Source: Gracilibacillus ureilyticus (GTDB taxonomy: Bacteria; Bacillota; Bacilli; Bacillales; Amphibacillaceae). From it: a stretch of DNA of 64,000 nt. This document shows, piece after piece, positions 8,782-18,747 of the stretch; positions within the stretch are counted from its first letter, which is position 1; every line of letters begins with the position of its first letter. The position numbers and the translations under genes were made by a program. The notes beneath the pieces are model-generated. The model was not told where the DNA came from. It made no database searches and was given only the letters and a program-made list of their open reading frames with translations. Location: contig NZ_FOGL01000020.1 of assembly GCF_900111195.1 (NCBI RefSeq), positions 11,468-75,467 of the forward strand, read 5' to 3'.

Positions 8782-10203
8782 CTAGAAAAGACCGGCTGGA
8801 TTAATTAATGAACCATTTTGATATACTTCGAAATGGAGATGGATACCAGTAGAGTTACCTGTTGTACCCATTACACCGATCGTACTGCCTTTTTCCACTG
8901 TTTGACCAGCAGAAACACTGATTGAAGATAGATGTGCGTAAACGGTGCGATATCCATTGTTATGGTCAATAACTATTTTGTTGCCATAACCGCCGTTATC
9001 CCAACCTGCTGAAACTACTGTTCCGTTATCAGCTGCTAAGATGGAACGGTCGCCTACACCTGCAATATCGATGCCTTTATGGTGTGAGCCCCAACGTTCA
9101 CCCATATGGCTGGAAATGTAGCCACCGACTGCCGGCCAGTGAAAATCTCCAGATCCGCGTGATGGAACTACTTTTGTTCCTTTCACAATCACTTCATTAA
9201 CAGCTTCTTTCGTAACCGTTTCTTTCACTACTTCTTTGTTAACTGTTTTTCCATTAATTTTCTGGATTTGGTATTGTACTTCTTTCTCGCCGTCAGAACC
9301 TTCCTGCTTTACTTCTTCGTCGCCTTTGTACATAGATTCTGATTCTTCAATTTCAGTTTCAAATTCAATCGTCTCTTCTGTCTTTTGTTCCTCTGTTACT
9401 ATTACTTCAACAAATGGCTTTAATACCGTAACATTCAGCTCATCGCCAATCTGGATTAAAGAGTCTTCAGTCAACCCCGGGTTAAGCTCCATTAACTGAT
9501 CCAGCGTCAGATCATGTTTGGATGCAATGGAACCAAGAACATCGCCTTCCGCTACAGTATATTTTTTGTTTTCCAGCGTACCTTTTTCTAAAAGTGTCAA
9601 CCCTTCCTGAACTGTTAACACTTCAGCTGCTGCCACTTTCTCATCCTTTGTTGAAAAATCTGCCGTTAAACTGACATCCGTAATTCGTGACTCTCCAACA
9701 GATATTGCTTCAGATTCAGAACTGTTTTCAAGTCTGTCTAAAACTTCTGCACTGACGAATTTTTCTTTATATGCCTGAATTACCTGTTCTGCTTCTTTCT
9801 CATTGGCGAAGTAACCAACTGTTTCACCGCCAACAATTAGTGCACTTGCTTCCACTTTTACCGTCAATTCTTCTTCTAAGTAATCAATTACTTCCGTTTC
9901 TGTTGTCTGAGCGGTAAAAACTGTTTCTGGAACATATGTAATGTTCTCATCAATTGTATACGTATATTCTGAATGTTGAGTTTCTTCTTTTAAGTTTTCT
10001 AGCTTGCGTTCTACAAAGTTAGCAATTTGCTGCTGGTCATCTACTATTCCGATATGCTCTCCATCTACATATACATGATAGATTTCCGATAATGCTGTTT
10101 CATCAGCGGATACAGTTGGAGCGGCAATACCGAATCCTATTAAACCAGCTAGCATTGTGTTTCTAACTGTTTTCTTTATATTCTGGATTTTACTTTCTCG
10201 CAT
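8782..10203 (-). CDS. Secreted M23 peptidoglycan endopeptidase with LysM and G5 domains
   Basis: Probable cell-wall hydrolase cutting peptide cross-links of peptidoglycan. A signal peptide covers residues 1-33 (cleavage near TVSADE). Then come a coiled, charged region, a LysM wall-binding motif (about 214-258), a G5 domain (about 264-344) and a LytM/M23 catalytic domain (about 355-470). Zinc-site residues are visible: His375 and Asp379 in HHKGIDIAG, His424 in YAHLSS and His457 in HLHFEVY. 473 residues. The gene lies directly upstream of the wal operon and has its own terminator, which suggests, but does not prove, WalR control. A one-mismatch WalR-like site lies about 115 bp upstream. Confidence 0.9.
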   Translation of the reverse strand: MRESKIQNIKKTVRNTMLAGLIGFGIAAPTVSADETALSEIYHVYVDGEHIGIVDDQQQIANFVERKLENLKEETQHSEYTYTIDENITYVPETVFTAQTTETEVIDYLEEELTVKVEASALIVGGETVGYFANEKEAEQVIQAYKEKFVSAEVLDRLENSSESEAISVGESRITDVSLTADFSTKDEKVAAAEVLTVQEGLTLLEKGTLENKKYTVAEGDVLGSIASKHDLTLDQLMELNPGLTEDSLIQIGDELNVTVLKPFVEVIVTEEQKTEETIEFETEIEESESMYKGDEEVKQEGSDGEKEVQYQIQKINGKTVNKEVVKETVTKEAVNEVIVKGTKVVPSRGSGDFHWPAVGGYISSHMGERWGSHHKGIDIAGVGDRSILAADNGTVVSAGWDNGGYGNKIVIDHNNGYRTVYAHLSSISVSAGQTVEKGSTIGVMGTTGNSTGIHLHFEVYQNGSLINPAGLF

Positions 10204-10457
10204 CGTGCTTTTCCTCCTATTTCCCTAAAATGATCCATTAATATCTTTAATTCGAATGAATCACCTTTATTAAGGTAACATATAACAATATTAGGTGAAA
10301 AGGCTTTACACCGTAATGTAACATAACTGTATAATAACTTCCATAAATTAACATAAGTTTTGTCGATTAATCAAAAATGAAGGAAATATAAGAGAAAAGA
10401 CGGAGAAACTATATTTAAATGGCAGAAAATTAAAAATAAGTGTTCGTATCCTGCCAA
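10204..10457. promoter_or_regulatory. Upstream region of the M23 peptidase, WalR-like site
   Basis: The gap before the peptidase holds no gene. At 10317-10333 it contains TGTAAC-N5-TGTATA, one mismatch from the WalR box TGTWAH-N5-TGTWAH, on the strand opposite to the gene. A ribosome site AGGAGGA lies just before the start codon. The rest is AT-rich with no clear further element. Confidence 0.4.
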
Positions 10458-10458
10458 A

Positions 10459-10490
10459 AAAACCGGACGATTATTATCGCCCGGTTTATC
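10459..10490 (-). terminator. Terminator of purA
   Basis: Arms AACCGGRCGAT-type (AACCGGACGAT and its near complement ATCGCCCGGTT) form a hairpin with a T-rich tail on the minus strand, just after the purA stop. Confidence 0.8.
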
Positions 10491-10505
10491 CATTATGCAT
10501 TCTAT

Positions 10506-11807
<1,302 letters not shown>

Positions 11808-11816
11808 CTAATCATT

Positions 11817-11834
11817 TTATTAACACGTTAATAA
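11817..11834. promoter_or_regulatory. 18-bp palindrome in the purA leader
   Basis: TTATTAAC and GTTAATAA are separated by AC only. It sits just downstream of the purA -10 box, between promoter and ribosome site. Such a tight palindrome is more like an operator than an RNA hairpin. Cognate regulator unknown. Confidence 0.5.
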
Positions 11835-11862
11835 TTTTATCAATCAAACTGGCCAATGTCAA
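11834..11862 (-). promoter_or_regulatory. Sigma-A promoter of purA
   Basis: On the minus strand TTGACA (11862-11857) and TAAAAT (11839-11834) are 17 bp apart, close to consensus, with a leader of about 35 nt. Confidence 0.8.
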
Positions 11863-11870
11863 TTTTACAC

Positions 11871-11906
11871 ACGAACATTTTTCTGATTATCATCTGCATT
11901 GTTCGT
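11871..11906. promoter_or_regulatory. PurBox pair (PurR binding site) upstream of purA
   Basis: Inverted motifs ACGAACA (11871-11877) and TGTTCGT (11900-11906) with WWT-type flanks fit the PurBox CCGAAC-type consensus and lie directly upstream of the purA -35 box. The span from CGAAC to GTTCG is 34 bp. PurR binds such inverted PurBox pairs in B. subtilis and is displaced by PRPP. Confidence 0.75.
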
Positions 11907-11994
11907 ATAAAGTGGAATTGGTACAAATTAGTACGGCTCCGAACTTAGTGGTTATCCCTTAACATGACTTCAATAATACGTCCGTTCTTCACAC

Positions 11995-12029
11995 AAAAAT
12001 AGAACATTCAATATATGAATGCTCTATTG
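11995..12029 (-). terminator. Terminator of the FAD monooxygenase gene
   Basis: AATAGAGCATTCATA pairs with its near complement, followed on the minus strand by TTTTTGTG, 35 bp beyond the stop codon of the monooxygenase. Confidence 0.7.
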
Positions 12030-12063
12030 CTCTTAGTCCATTTCTTCACTAGTAAAAATCCGC

Positions 12064-13695
12064 CTAATGTGGTGCTTTATTAAGAAATTTGTGCATGCGA
12101 GCGAGAATCGCCTCATTATCCTGTTCTATAGTATGAAACCCTACATGGGCATCAGGACGGATAAACATAGTATGGCCATTACGTAACGTAAGTTTCTGTT
12201 CAAATTCTCTGTAAACATCATAAATAACCGGCAGTTGATTGCCCTCCATATTTGGAACCCCACCTTTGACTACAAGAAATGTTTGTACCAAGTCACCAAA
12301 TTTACTGGATATTTGCTCTTCCAGAAGGTTGGCATACCTTATGACATCTCCTGTTTGTTCTTCCATATAGACAAAACAAAGAAATGACTGTTCTTGCAGC
12401 AAATGATATAACCTTCTATCTGGTACTTCTTTATATAAAAATAAAATATCTGGAATTCTGTCACCAGCTTGTAAACTGTTCATTTTCAACCGGGAGTCTG
12501 CCAACCTTTTATTGATGGGTGTGGAATCATAATGATATTTAATATGAGATAAGTTATTGGCAATATGATATTGAATTCTGGAACTTGTTAACAACCCTTT
12601 CGTCAAATAATTTCGAAACTTCCCAACTGTTGCTTTTGTCGATATAAACCTTAATAAACGGCTGGTCTGTTGTAGAATATCCTTTGCTATCGGCCGTCGT
12701 TCTTGATCATAGGTTTCAAGTAATGCTGTTTCTGCATGTTCTTTTATAACCGTTGAAAGTTTCCAGCAGATGTTTGTTGCATCTTGTAAACCTAAATTCA
12801 TCCCCTGGCCTCCAAGCGGATTATGAATATGGGCTGCATCTCCAACAAAAAAGACGCGACCATACTGATAATTTTTCACTTGCTTATGGGCGGTTCCAAA
12901 ATAAGTGAGCCACTTTGCATCATCGATCTCAATCGATGTATTTGCTACGTAATCAATACTTTGTTTCAATTCTTGTAATAAAAGTTTATCATGTTTTTTT
13001 CTTTTTCCTTGTATGGAAAGATCTAGTCCTACTACTCGAAATGTTCCATTCAGATATGGGAAAAAAACAATTGCACCTCTTTCATTAATAAAACCAGTGA
13101 TCATGGAATGATCCACTGTTGATGTTTCCACGTCTCCAAGAAAAAATGTCTTTCCTTCTTTATCCCCGATAAATTCAACCCCTAACCTCTCTCTTACCTT
13201 ACTGTGGGCACCGTCACATGCGAGTAGATATTGTCCCTGATACTCGATTATCTCACCATCTTTTACTACTGTTACAACAACACTTTCATTATTATTTATT
13301 ACATCTATTAGTTCTTCTCCTCTATTAATTGCTCCACCTTTGTTATTAAGATGGTTTTCAAGTATCTCTTCGGTTTCTGTTTGAGGAATAGCAAGCATAT
13401 AGGGAAATCTGCTTTCGATTTGATGCAAGGCTAATAAAGATGCCTTTTGTTCGCCCATATATAGTTTTGCCCCATGTCCCGGGTAGCCACGCTCGATAAA
13501 TGAATCAGTAATTCCAAGCAAATCCAGCATTTCTAGTGTTCTTGCATGGATACCCATTGCTTTTGAAAAAACAGAGCGATTCTTTTCTTTTTCGATACAA
13601 ACATAGTCGATTTGATAATGGCTCAATTGATTTGCTGCCATTAAACCCGACGGACCAGCCCCTACAACAATCACATCTGTTTGTACTTTCTTCAT
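12064..13695 (-). CDS. FAD-dependent aromatic monooxygenase-like protein
   Basis: Flavoprotein hydroxylase of the PheA/TetX/MhpA type (FAD_binding_3), expected to use NAD(P)H and oxygen to hydroxylate an aromatic or polyketide-like compound. Visible: dinucleotide fold VVGAGPSGLMAA at 10-21, the DG motif ACDGAHSKVRERLG near 165 and the GD motif VGDAAHIHNPLGGQG near 280. A C-terminal thioredoxin-like domain (about 400-540) is usual in the phenol-hydroxylase subgroup. Length 543. It is divergent from a TetR regulator, and operator-like repeats lie over its promoter, so it is probably inducible by its substrate. The substrate cannot be told from sequence; antibiotic inactivation or aromatic catabolism are both possible. 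The pair interrupts the purA-dnaC order of B. subtilis, which suggests an acquired cassette. Confidence 0.82.
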   Translation of the reverse strand: MKKVQTDVIVVGAGPSGLMAANQLSHYQIDYVCIEKEKNRSVFSKAMGIHARTLEMLDLLGITDSFIERGYPGHGAKLYMGEQKASLLALHQIESRFPYMLAIPQTETEEILENHLNNKGGAINRGEELIDVINNNESVVVTVVKDGEIIEYQGQYLLACDGAHSKVRERLGVEFIGDKEGKTFFLGDVETSTVDHSMITGFINERGAIVFFPYLNGTFRVVGLDLSIQGKRKKHDKLLLQELKQSIDYVANTSIEIDDAKWLTYFGTAHKQVKNYQYGRVFFVGDAAHIHNPLGGQGMNLGLQDATNICWKLSTVIKEHAETALLETYDQERRPIAKDILQQTSRLLRFISTKATVGKFRNYLTKGLLTSSRIQYHIANNLSHIKYHYDSTPINKRLADSRLKMNSLQAGDRIPDILFLYKEVPDRRLYHLLQEQSFLCFVYMEEQTGDVIRYANLLEEQISSKFGDLVQTFLVVKGGVPNMEGNQLPVIYDVYREFEQKLTLRNGHTMFIRPDAHVGFHTIEQDNEAILARMHKFLNKAPH

Positions 13696-13737
13696 AAAAT
13701 ACTCCCTCTTCTCCTTCTATAAAATTTACATAGTGTA

Positions 13738-13828
13738 TGTTTTTACTACAACGTGTTGTATAATCTCATTATAAATAGACCATAAAGGCCGTACAATAGA
13801 TGATTGATAGCATTTTGTAGTAAAAACA
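13738..13828. promoter_or_regulatory. Operators and promoter between the monooxygenase and tetR
   Basis: A 14-bp sequence TGTTTTTACTACAA (13738-13751) recurs inverted at 13815-13828. The first copy overlaps a second palindrome, TACAAC-GT-GTTGTA (13747-13760). The monooxygenase promoter TTGTAC (13796-13791), 17 bp, TATAAT (13773-13768) lies between the two sites on the minus strand. The palindrome covers the expected start of transcription, a classic repressor position. Confidence 0.7.
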
Positions 13829-13888
13829 ACACATTCGAAATTAATGTAATTTTTATCTGTAATAATTAACAATTTGGGGGTAATTGTA

Positions 13889-14473
13889 ATGAAAAAGGTA
13901 GATCCAAGAGTGAAAAAAACACGGAAATTTTTAAAGGAGGCATTAATTGAATTAATTGAGGTTAAGGGATTTGAGGCAATTACAGTGAGAAATCTTGCAG
14001 AAAAGGCAGAAATAAATAGGGTCACATTTTATCAGCATTACCATGATAAATATGATTTGCTAGAACAAACAATCGATACTATGTTAAAAGATTTTATTGA
14101 AGCAGTAGCACCTAATAAACGGGAAGAATTAGTCACACACAAAGATGAAACTAACAGTGTTTACTTACAACTTTTTCAGTTCGTGTACGACCACCAATCT
14201 TTTTTTAAAACCATGCTAGGTGAAAATGGCATTACTTTATTTCAGAATCAAATGACTATCAGTATCCAGCATTTTGTAGCCGATACTTTAGCCCAGCTGG
14301 CTCCAAATGAAAATAACGCTAAAGTCCCAAGAGATATTGTTGTCCATTATGTAGCAGCCGCAAGTATTGGATTAATCAAATACTGGGTACAAACCGGAAT
14401 GACCTACTCCCCACACTATATGGCAAAACAATTAACATTTTTAGAAAGGAACGGACCGATTAATGCAATTTAG
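13889..14473 (+). CDS. TetR/AcrR family transcriptional regulator
   Basis: Probable repressor of the divergent monooxygenase gene and of itself. The N-terminal TetR helix-turn-helix is clear (about residues 18-60, with ITVRNLAEKAEINRVTFYQHY). The C-terminal ligand domain (about 75-190) is not assignable to a known inducer. I take ATG at 13889, preceded by GGGGG at 13876-13880 with 8-nt spacing; an in-frame TTG at 13874 overlaps that ribosome site. 194 residues. It is transcribed head-on to replication, unlike its neighbours, consistent with an inserted two-gene cassette. Confidence 0.88.
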   Translation: MKKVDPRVKKTRKFLKEALIELIEVKGFEAITVRNLAEKAEINRVTFYQHYHDKYDLLEQTIDTMLKDFIEAVAPNKREELVTHKDETNSVYLQLFQFVYDHQSFFKTMLGENGITLFQNQMTISIQHFVADTLAQLAPNENNAKVPRDIVVHYVAAASIGLIKYWVQTGMTYSPHYMAKQLTFLERNGPINAI

Positions 14474-14552
14474 AAAAATATGACACGAGAAATGCCCCCG
14501 CTTTTCTATTAACGCATATTACAAAGTTCCCAGTTAATGTTCATAAAAAAAT

Positions 14553-14583
14553 AAGACCATGTATAGAAAACTATACTGGTCTT
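14553..14583 (-). terminator. Terminator of dnaC
   Basis: AAGACCA and TGGTCTT with inner TATAG/CTATA arms form a hairpin overlapping the dnaC stop codon, followed on the minus strand by TTTTTTTATG. Confidence 0.75.
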
Positions 14584-15943
14584 ATGCTGGTGGTATATCA
14601 CTGTCCTGGTATCTGTGCTCCAAATCAACAAACTTATTATATTCCTTTACAAAGGCAAGCTCTACTGTACCAACAGGACCGTTCCGCTGTTTTGCCAGAA
14701 TGATTTCTATAATGTTCTGTTTCTCAGATTCTTTGTCATAATAATCATCTCTGTATAAAAATCCAACAATATCTGCATCCTGCTCAATACTTCCCGATTC
14801 ACGTAAATCGGACATCATCGGTCGTTTATCCTGTCTTGATTCCACACCACGGGATAACTGAGACAGGGCAATAAGAGGAACGTTTAATTCCCTTGCCAGT
14901 CCTTTTAATGAACGGGAAATTTCAGAAACCTCCTGCTGACGGTTCTCTTTTGAATTAATACTACCCTGAATAAGCTGCAGATAATCAATTAAGATCATGC
15001 CAAGTCCGTGCTCCTGTTTCAATCTTCGGCATTTCGAACGGATTTCACTAACCCGGATACCTGGTGTATCATCGATAAAAATCCCTGCATTTGACAAACT
15101 TCCCATCGCAAGAGATAGTTTACGCCAATCTTCCTCTTCTAATGCACCTGTTCTTAATCTTTGGGCATCAATATTTCCCTCCGCACAAAGCATACGTGAA
15201 ACTAACTGATCTGCCCCCATTTCAAGACTGAATATCGCTACATTTTCATCTGTCCGGATCGCTACATTTTGAGCTATATTAAGTGCGAAGGCGGTCTTAC
15301 CAACAGATGGTCTTGCTGCAACGATAATTAAGTCATTACGCTGGAACCCTGATGTAATCCGGTCCAAATCGCGGAAGCCTGTCGCAATTCCAGTAACTTC
15401 CCCTTTATTTTTATGCAATTGATCTATATTATCATACACATCTATTAATACATCTTTTATATTTTTAAAAGCTGAAGAATTTTTCCGGTTCGAAACTTCC
15501 AGAATACGGCGTTCCGATTCGTTCAATACTTCTTCTACTTCATCTTCTTTGTCAAAACTGTCTGTTACAATATCTGTTGCCGTCCTGATCAACCTGCGCA
15601 GAATGGATTTCTCTTCAACAATCCTGCAATAGTAAACAATGTTTGCGGCTGTCGGCACTGCATTTGCTAAATCACTTAAATAAGAAACACCGCCGACATC
15701 GTCCAGTTGTTTATTATTCGACAAACTGGTCGTTACTGTTACAATATCGATCGGTTCACCTTTGTCCGCTAATGTCATCATTACACGGAAAATGATCTGG
15801 TGGCTTGCCCTGTAGAAATCTTCGGGCAGCAAAATTTCGGAAGCAGTTGAGAGCGCATCAGGCTCTAAAAAAATCGCACCTAATACTGCTTGTTCTGCTT
15901 CCATATTCTGTGGTGGTGTCCGGCCTTGTAATGCATCACTCAT
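14582..15943 (-). CDS. dnaC: Replicative DNA helicase (DnaC in Bacillus, DnaB in E. coli)
   Basis: Hexameric 5'-3' helicase that unwinds the fork and recruits primase. N-terminal DnaB domain at about 10-115, then a RecA-like core with Walker A ARPSVGKTAF near 210 and Walker B MILIDYLQLI near 315. The R-finger region LRESGSIEQDAD is intact. Length 453 residues, standard, with no intein. It lies in the rplI-dnaC-purA neighbourhood typical of Bacillaceae. Upstream is a 346-bp gap holding an extragenic repeat and the rplI terminator, so it probably has its own promoter. Confidence 0.97.
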   Translation of the reverse strand: MSDALQGRTPPQNMEAEQAVLGAIFLEPDALSTASEILLPEDFYRASHQIIFRVMMTLADKGEPIDIVTVTTSLSNNKQLDDVGGVSYLSDLANAVPTAANIVYYCRIVEEKSILRRLIRTATDIVTDSFDKEDEVEEVLNESERRILEVSNRKNSSAFKNIKDVLIDVYDNIDQLHKNKGEVTGIATGFRDLDRITSGFQRNDLIIVAARPSVGKTAFALNIAQNVAIRTDENVAIFSLEMGADQLVSRMLCAEGNIDAQRLRTGALEEEDWRKLSLAMGSLSNAGIFIDDTPGIRVSEIRSKCRRLKQEHGLGMILIDYLQLIQGSINSKENRQQEVSEISRSLKGLARELNVPLIALSQLSRGVESRQDKRPMMSDLRESGSIEQDADIVGFLYRDDYYDKESEKQNIIEIILAKQRNGPVGTVELAFVKEYNKFVDLEHRYQDSDIPPA

Positions 15944-16039
15944 TTATTTCACCTCTCAGGATATATATCTATAAGAATACTATTATATAAATTTCTGCAA
16001 AGAAAAGCTATGGTAATTTTTTGACGTAAAAAAAATGAT

Positions 16040-16205
16040 GCGTGTACTAAATTAAATCAATTTACTCAAAACCAAATGATGACGGTGTAACGAAGCCTTG
16101 CCCGCAGTAAAGAAGACACTACAAAAGCGATTTTTACTTGAGTAGATGTCGCACTTATGCCCTTGGGTGAAAGCGAGTGTCTTTGCGGAGCGATGGTAGA
16201 ACATC
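16040..16205. repeat. Extragenic repeat element between dnaC and rplI
   Basis: The 15944-16289 gap has no gene. It contains a GC-richer stretch with words GCCCTTGGGTGAAAGCGAGTGT and GCGGAGCGATGG, similar to a second copy near 48260-48330 (CTCCCGCGGAAAGCGAAGT and ACGGAGCGAAACG). The two align through a shared AAAGCGA...CGGAGCGA pattern. Dispersed extragenic elements of this style are common in Bacillaceae. I cannot name the family or give its borders exactly. Confidence 0.5.
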
Positions 16206-16217
16206 TCATTCAAGAAG

Positions 16218-16256
16218 AATAATCCGAACTATTTGACGACAATAGTTCGGATTATT
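16218..16256 (-). terminator. Hairpin terminator after rplI
   Basis: A 14-bp perfect stem (16218-16231 with 16243-16256; arm AATAATCCGAACTA) lies 34 bp after the rplI stop. The tail on the minus strand is only moderately T-rich (TTCTTC). Confidence 0.65.
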
Positions 16257-16289
16257 GTGCTAATAAAATATTTTATCCCAGCTTCATTT

Positions 16290-16736
16290 TTATGCTTCTA
16301 CAACGTGTACTTTTATTGTTCCTGAGACTTCGGGATGAAGTTTTACTGGTACATTTGTATATCCTAGAGAACGGATTGGCTGGTCTAATTCAATTTTACG
16401 CTTGTCCATTTTTATATTATGGGATTTTTTTAACTCTTCTGCAATCTGTTTACTTGTAATGGAGCCGAATAATCGTCCCCCATCACCTGATTTGGCAGTA
16501 AGCTTTACTTCCAGTTTTTCCAGCTTTTCTTTTAACTGTTTTGCCTCATTCACTATTTCTTCTTCCTGTTTTGCCTGTTTGTTTTTCTGTGCTTTTAATG
16601 CACTCATATTTGCCTGATTTGCTTCAACTGCCATGTTATTTTTGAAAAGGAAATTTCTTGCATATCCGTCAGATACGTTTTTTACCTCACCTTTTTTCCC
16701 TTTTCCTTTAACGTCTTGTGTTAAGATTACTTTCAT
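16290..16736 (-). CDS. rplI: 50S ribosomal protein L9
   Basis: Two-domain protein of the large ribosomal subunit that binds 23S rRNA near the L1 stalk. The N-terminal signature is intact ([20 protein letters not shown], residues 9-28), followed by the long connecting helix (about 40-75) and the C-terminal domain. 148 residues, the same as in B. subtilis. The start codon overlaps the gdpP stop by 4 nt, so it is translated from the yybS-gdpP-rplI message. Confidence 0.97.
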   Translation of the reverse strand: MKVILTQDVKGKGKKGEVKNVSDGYARNFLFKNNMAVEANQANMSALKAQKNKQAKQEEEIVNEAKQLKEKLEKLEVKLTAKSGDGGRLFGSITSKQIAEELKKSHNIKMDKRKIELDQPIRSLGYTNVPVKLHPEVSGTIKVHVVEA

Positions 16737-18715
16737 TCCTGATCTCCTCCTTCGTAATACTCATCAATTATCTCTTTTAGCCACTCATATACATCAATAA
16801 CAGACATATCGTCAAGTTGTGTGGCAGCATTCGTTAAATGACCGCCGCCGTTCATTTTTTCCATAATTACCTGAACATTGACTTTGCCAAGTGAGCGGGC
16901 ACTTATACCAATTCTTCCATCCTGCCGCTCAGAAATAACAAATGAAGCTTCGATCCCTGTCATAGTTAATAAAGTGTCTGCAGCTTGTGCGATGACGACA
17001 GGTCCATAAGTTTCTCTGTAATTTCCAACAGAAATAGCAAGATTTCCGCGATAGATGTTCGTATTCTCGATTAAACGGCTCCGTTTCACATAAATATCAA
17101 GGTCCTCTTTGAGGAACTTCTGTACAAGAACGGTATCTGCTCCTCGTGAGCGCAAATAGGAAGCTGCATCAAACGTTCTCGAACCTGTTCTTAATGTGAA
17201 ACTCTTTGTATCAACAATAATTCCTGCAAGCAGTGCTGTTGACTCAAGCATATTCAGCTTTAATTTATTCGGCTGATATTCCAGCAGCTCTGTTACAAGC
17301 TCTGCAGTCGAAGAGGCATATGGTTCCATATAAACAAGTGTAGGATCCTCAATAAATTCTTCTCCTCTTCTGTGATGATCGATCACAACGACACGCTCTG
17401 TTTTATTAACAAGCTTTTCTTCAATGGTAATGGAAGGCTTATGTGTATCTACCACAACAAGCAGTGTATCCTTTGTTACAATATCCAGTGCGGATTCAGG
17501 GTCAATGAAATGTGACCATAGTTCGTCATCTTCTTTAATTTCATCAACCAGCCGCTGGACACCTGTATCAATATCATTTTCATCAAGAACGACAAAACCT
17601 TCCACATCATTAGCCAAAGCAATCTTCAATACGCCGATTGATGCACCAACAGAATCCATATCTGGCGCCCTGTGCCCCATAATGAGCACCTGATCGCTTT
17701 CTTTTACTAACTCTTTCAATGCATGGGAAATAACCCGTGCTCTTACTCTTGTCCGCTTCTCCATCGGATTTGTTTTTCCGCCGTAAAAACGGACTTTCCC
17801 TGATTGTTCATCTTTCACAACAACCTGGTCACCACCCCGGCCTAATGCCAGGTCAAGACTTGATTGAGTTAGCTCACCTAATGATGGCAATGTTTCACTG
17901 CCCAGTCCAATCCCGATACTTAGGGTAAGCGGAACACTACTGTCTGTGATCAGCTCCCTTACATTATCGAGTATTTCGAACTTGGATTTCTCCAGTTGTT
18001 CCAGGATCTGTTGATTAAATACTGCCAGAAAGCGTTCCTGTGAAATCCTTTTTAAATAAATCCCATTCTCATTCGACCAGTTATTCAAGTGTGAAGTTAC
18101 CTGGGAATTTATCTGGCTCTTTGCTGTATCATCCATATTCTGTGTAATCTCCTCATAATTGTCGAGGAAGATAATACCAAGCACGGTCCTTTCCTGATGA
18201 TAAAGCTGCTGTAATTCTGTTTGTCTGGTGCGATCAAAGAAGTATAACAGCCGGTCGTCCCTTTTGTTATAAACCTGGTAGTCAGAGTTATTGATATGCA
18301 GCCAGAAGCTCTCTTTATTAGTATCTTTCATTTGAGGTATAATCTCATCTGATAATATCTCCAGATCTTCCCCTACCAGTGTTTCTTCTTCGGAAAACTG
18401 ATTCATATACGGATTCGCCCACTCAATCTGATTTTCTTCTCCGTAGAGGACAATCCCGAAAGGCATTTCCAGCAGAGCTTCCTCTCCTACCTTTTTTACC
18501 CTGTAAGATATAGTAGAGATATATGCCTCTGTCTGATTAACTAATTGTTCTTCTTTCTTTATACTGTAATATAACGAAATAGTATAAAAAACACTCATTA
18601 CAATACCTAAGATCCAATGATAGTAAAATAATATGACTAACAGAATAAAGGATAATAGATAAATGCCTATAATATGTCTGCCTATTTTAGGTTTCTTGAA
18701 GAATTCTAACGGCAT
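16733..18715 (-). CDS. gdpP: Cyclic-di-AMP phosphodiesterase GdpP
   Basis: Membrane enzyme that hydrolyses c-di-AMP to pApA and so affects potassium and osmolyte transport, wall stress and beta-lactam tolerance. Two N-terminal membrane segments (about 15-52) precede a PAS domain (about 80-150). A degenerate GGDEF domain follows (about 170-305; the GGDEF signature itself is lost, as usual in this family). The C-terminal part is DHH (about 340-490; [12 protein letters not shown] and [11 protein letters not shown]) and DHHA1 with GGGHLTNAA. Length 660. Metal-binding residues look intact. It follows yybS and overlaps rplI by 4 nt. Confidence 0.95.
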   Translation of the reverse strand: MPLEFFKKPKIGRHIIGIYLLSFILLVILFYYHWILGIVMSVFYTISLYYSIKKEEQLVNQTEAYISTISYRVKKVGEEALLEMPFGIVLYGEENQIEWANPYMNQFSEEETLVGEDLEILSDEIIPQMKDTNKESFWLHINNSDYQVYNKRDDRLLYFFDRTRQTELQQLYHQERTVLGIIFLDNYEEITQNMDDTAKSQINSQVTSHLNNWSNENGIYLKRISQERFLAVFNQQILEQLEKSKFEILDNVRELITDSSVPLTLSIGIGLGSETLPSLGELTQSSLDLALGRGGDQVVVKDEQSGKVRFYGGKTNPMEKRTRVRARVISHALKELVKESDQVLIMGHRAPDMDSVGASIGVLKIALANDVEGFVVLDENDIDTGVQRLVDEIKEDDELWSHFIDPESALDIVTKDTLLVVVDTHKPSITIEEKLVNKTERVVVIDHHRRGEEFIEDPTLVYMEPYASSTAELVTELLEYQPNKLKLNMLESTALLAGIIVDTKSFTLRTGSRTFDAASYLRSRGADTVLVQKFLKEDLDIYVKRSRLIENTNIYRGNLAISVGNYRETYGPVVIAQAADTLLTMTGIEASFVISERQDGRIGISARSLGKVNVQVIMEKMNGGGHLTNAATQLDDMSVIDVYEWLKEIIDEYYEGGDQE

Positions 18716-18747
18716 TTCTTTCAGCTCCTAACTAAAGCATACGTATC

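Noticed and set aside
10317-10333. Treating the WalR-like box as a firm regulatory site
   Set aside because: One mismatch and opposite orientation in an AT-rich region; kept only as a low-confidence observation.
13726-14025. Minus-strand open frame overlapping the tetR start and operator region
   Set aside because: It covers the promoters and operators and opposes the clear TetR helix-turn-helix frame; no family features.
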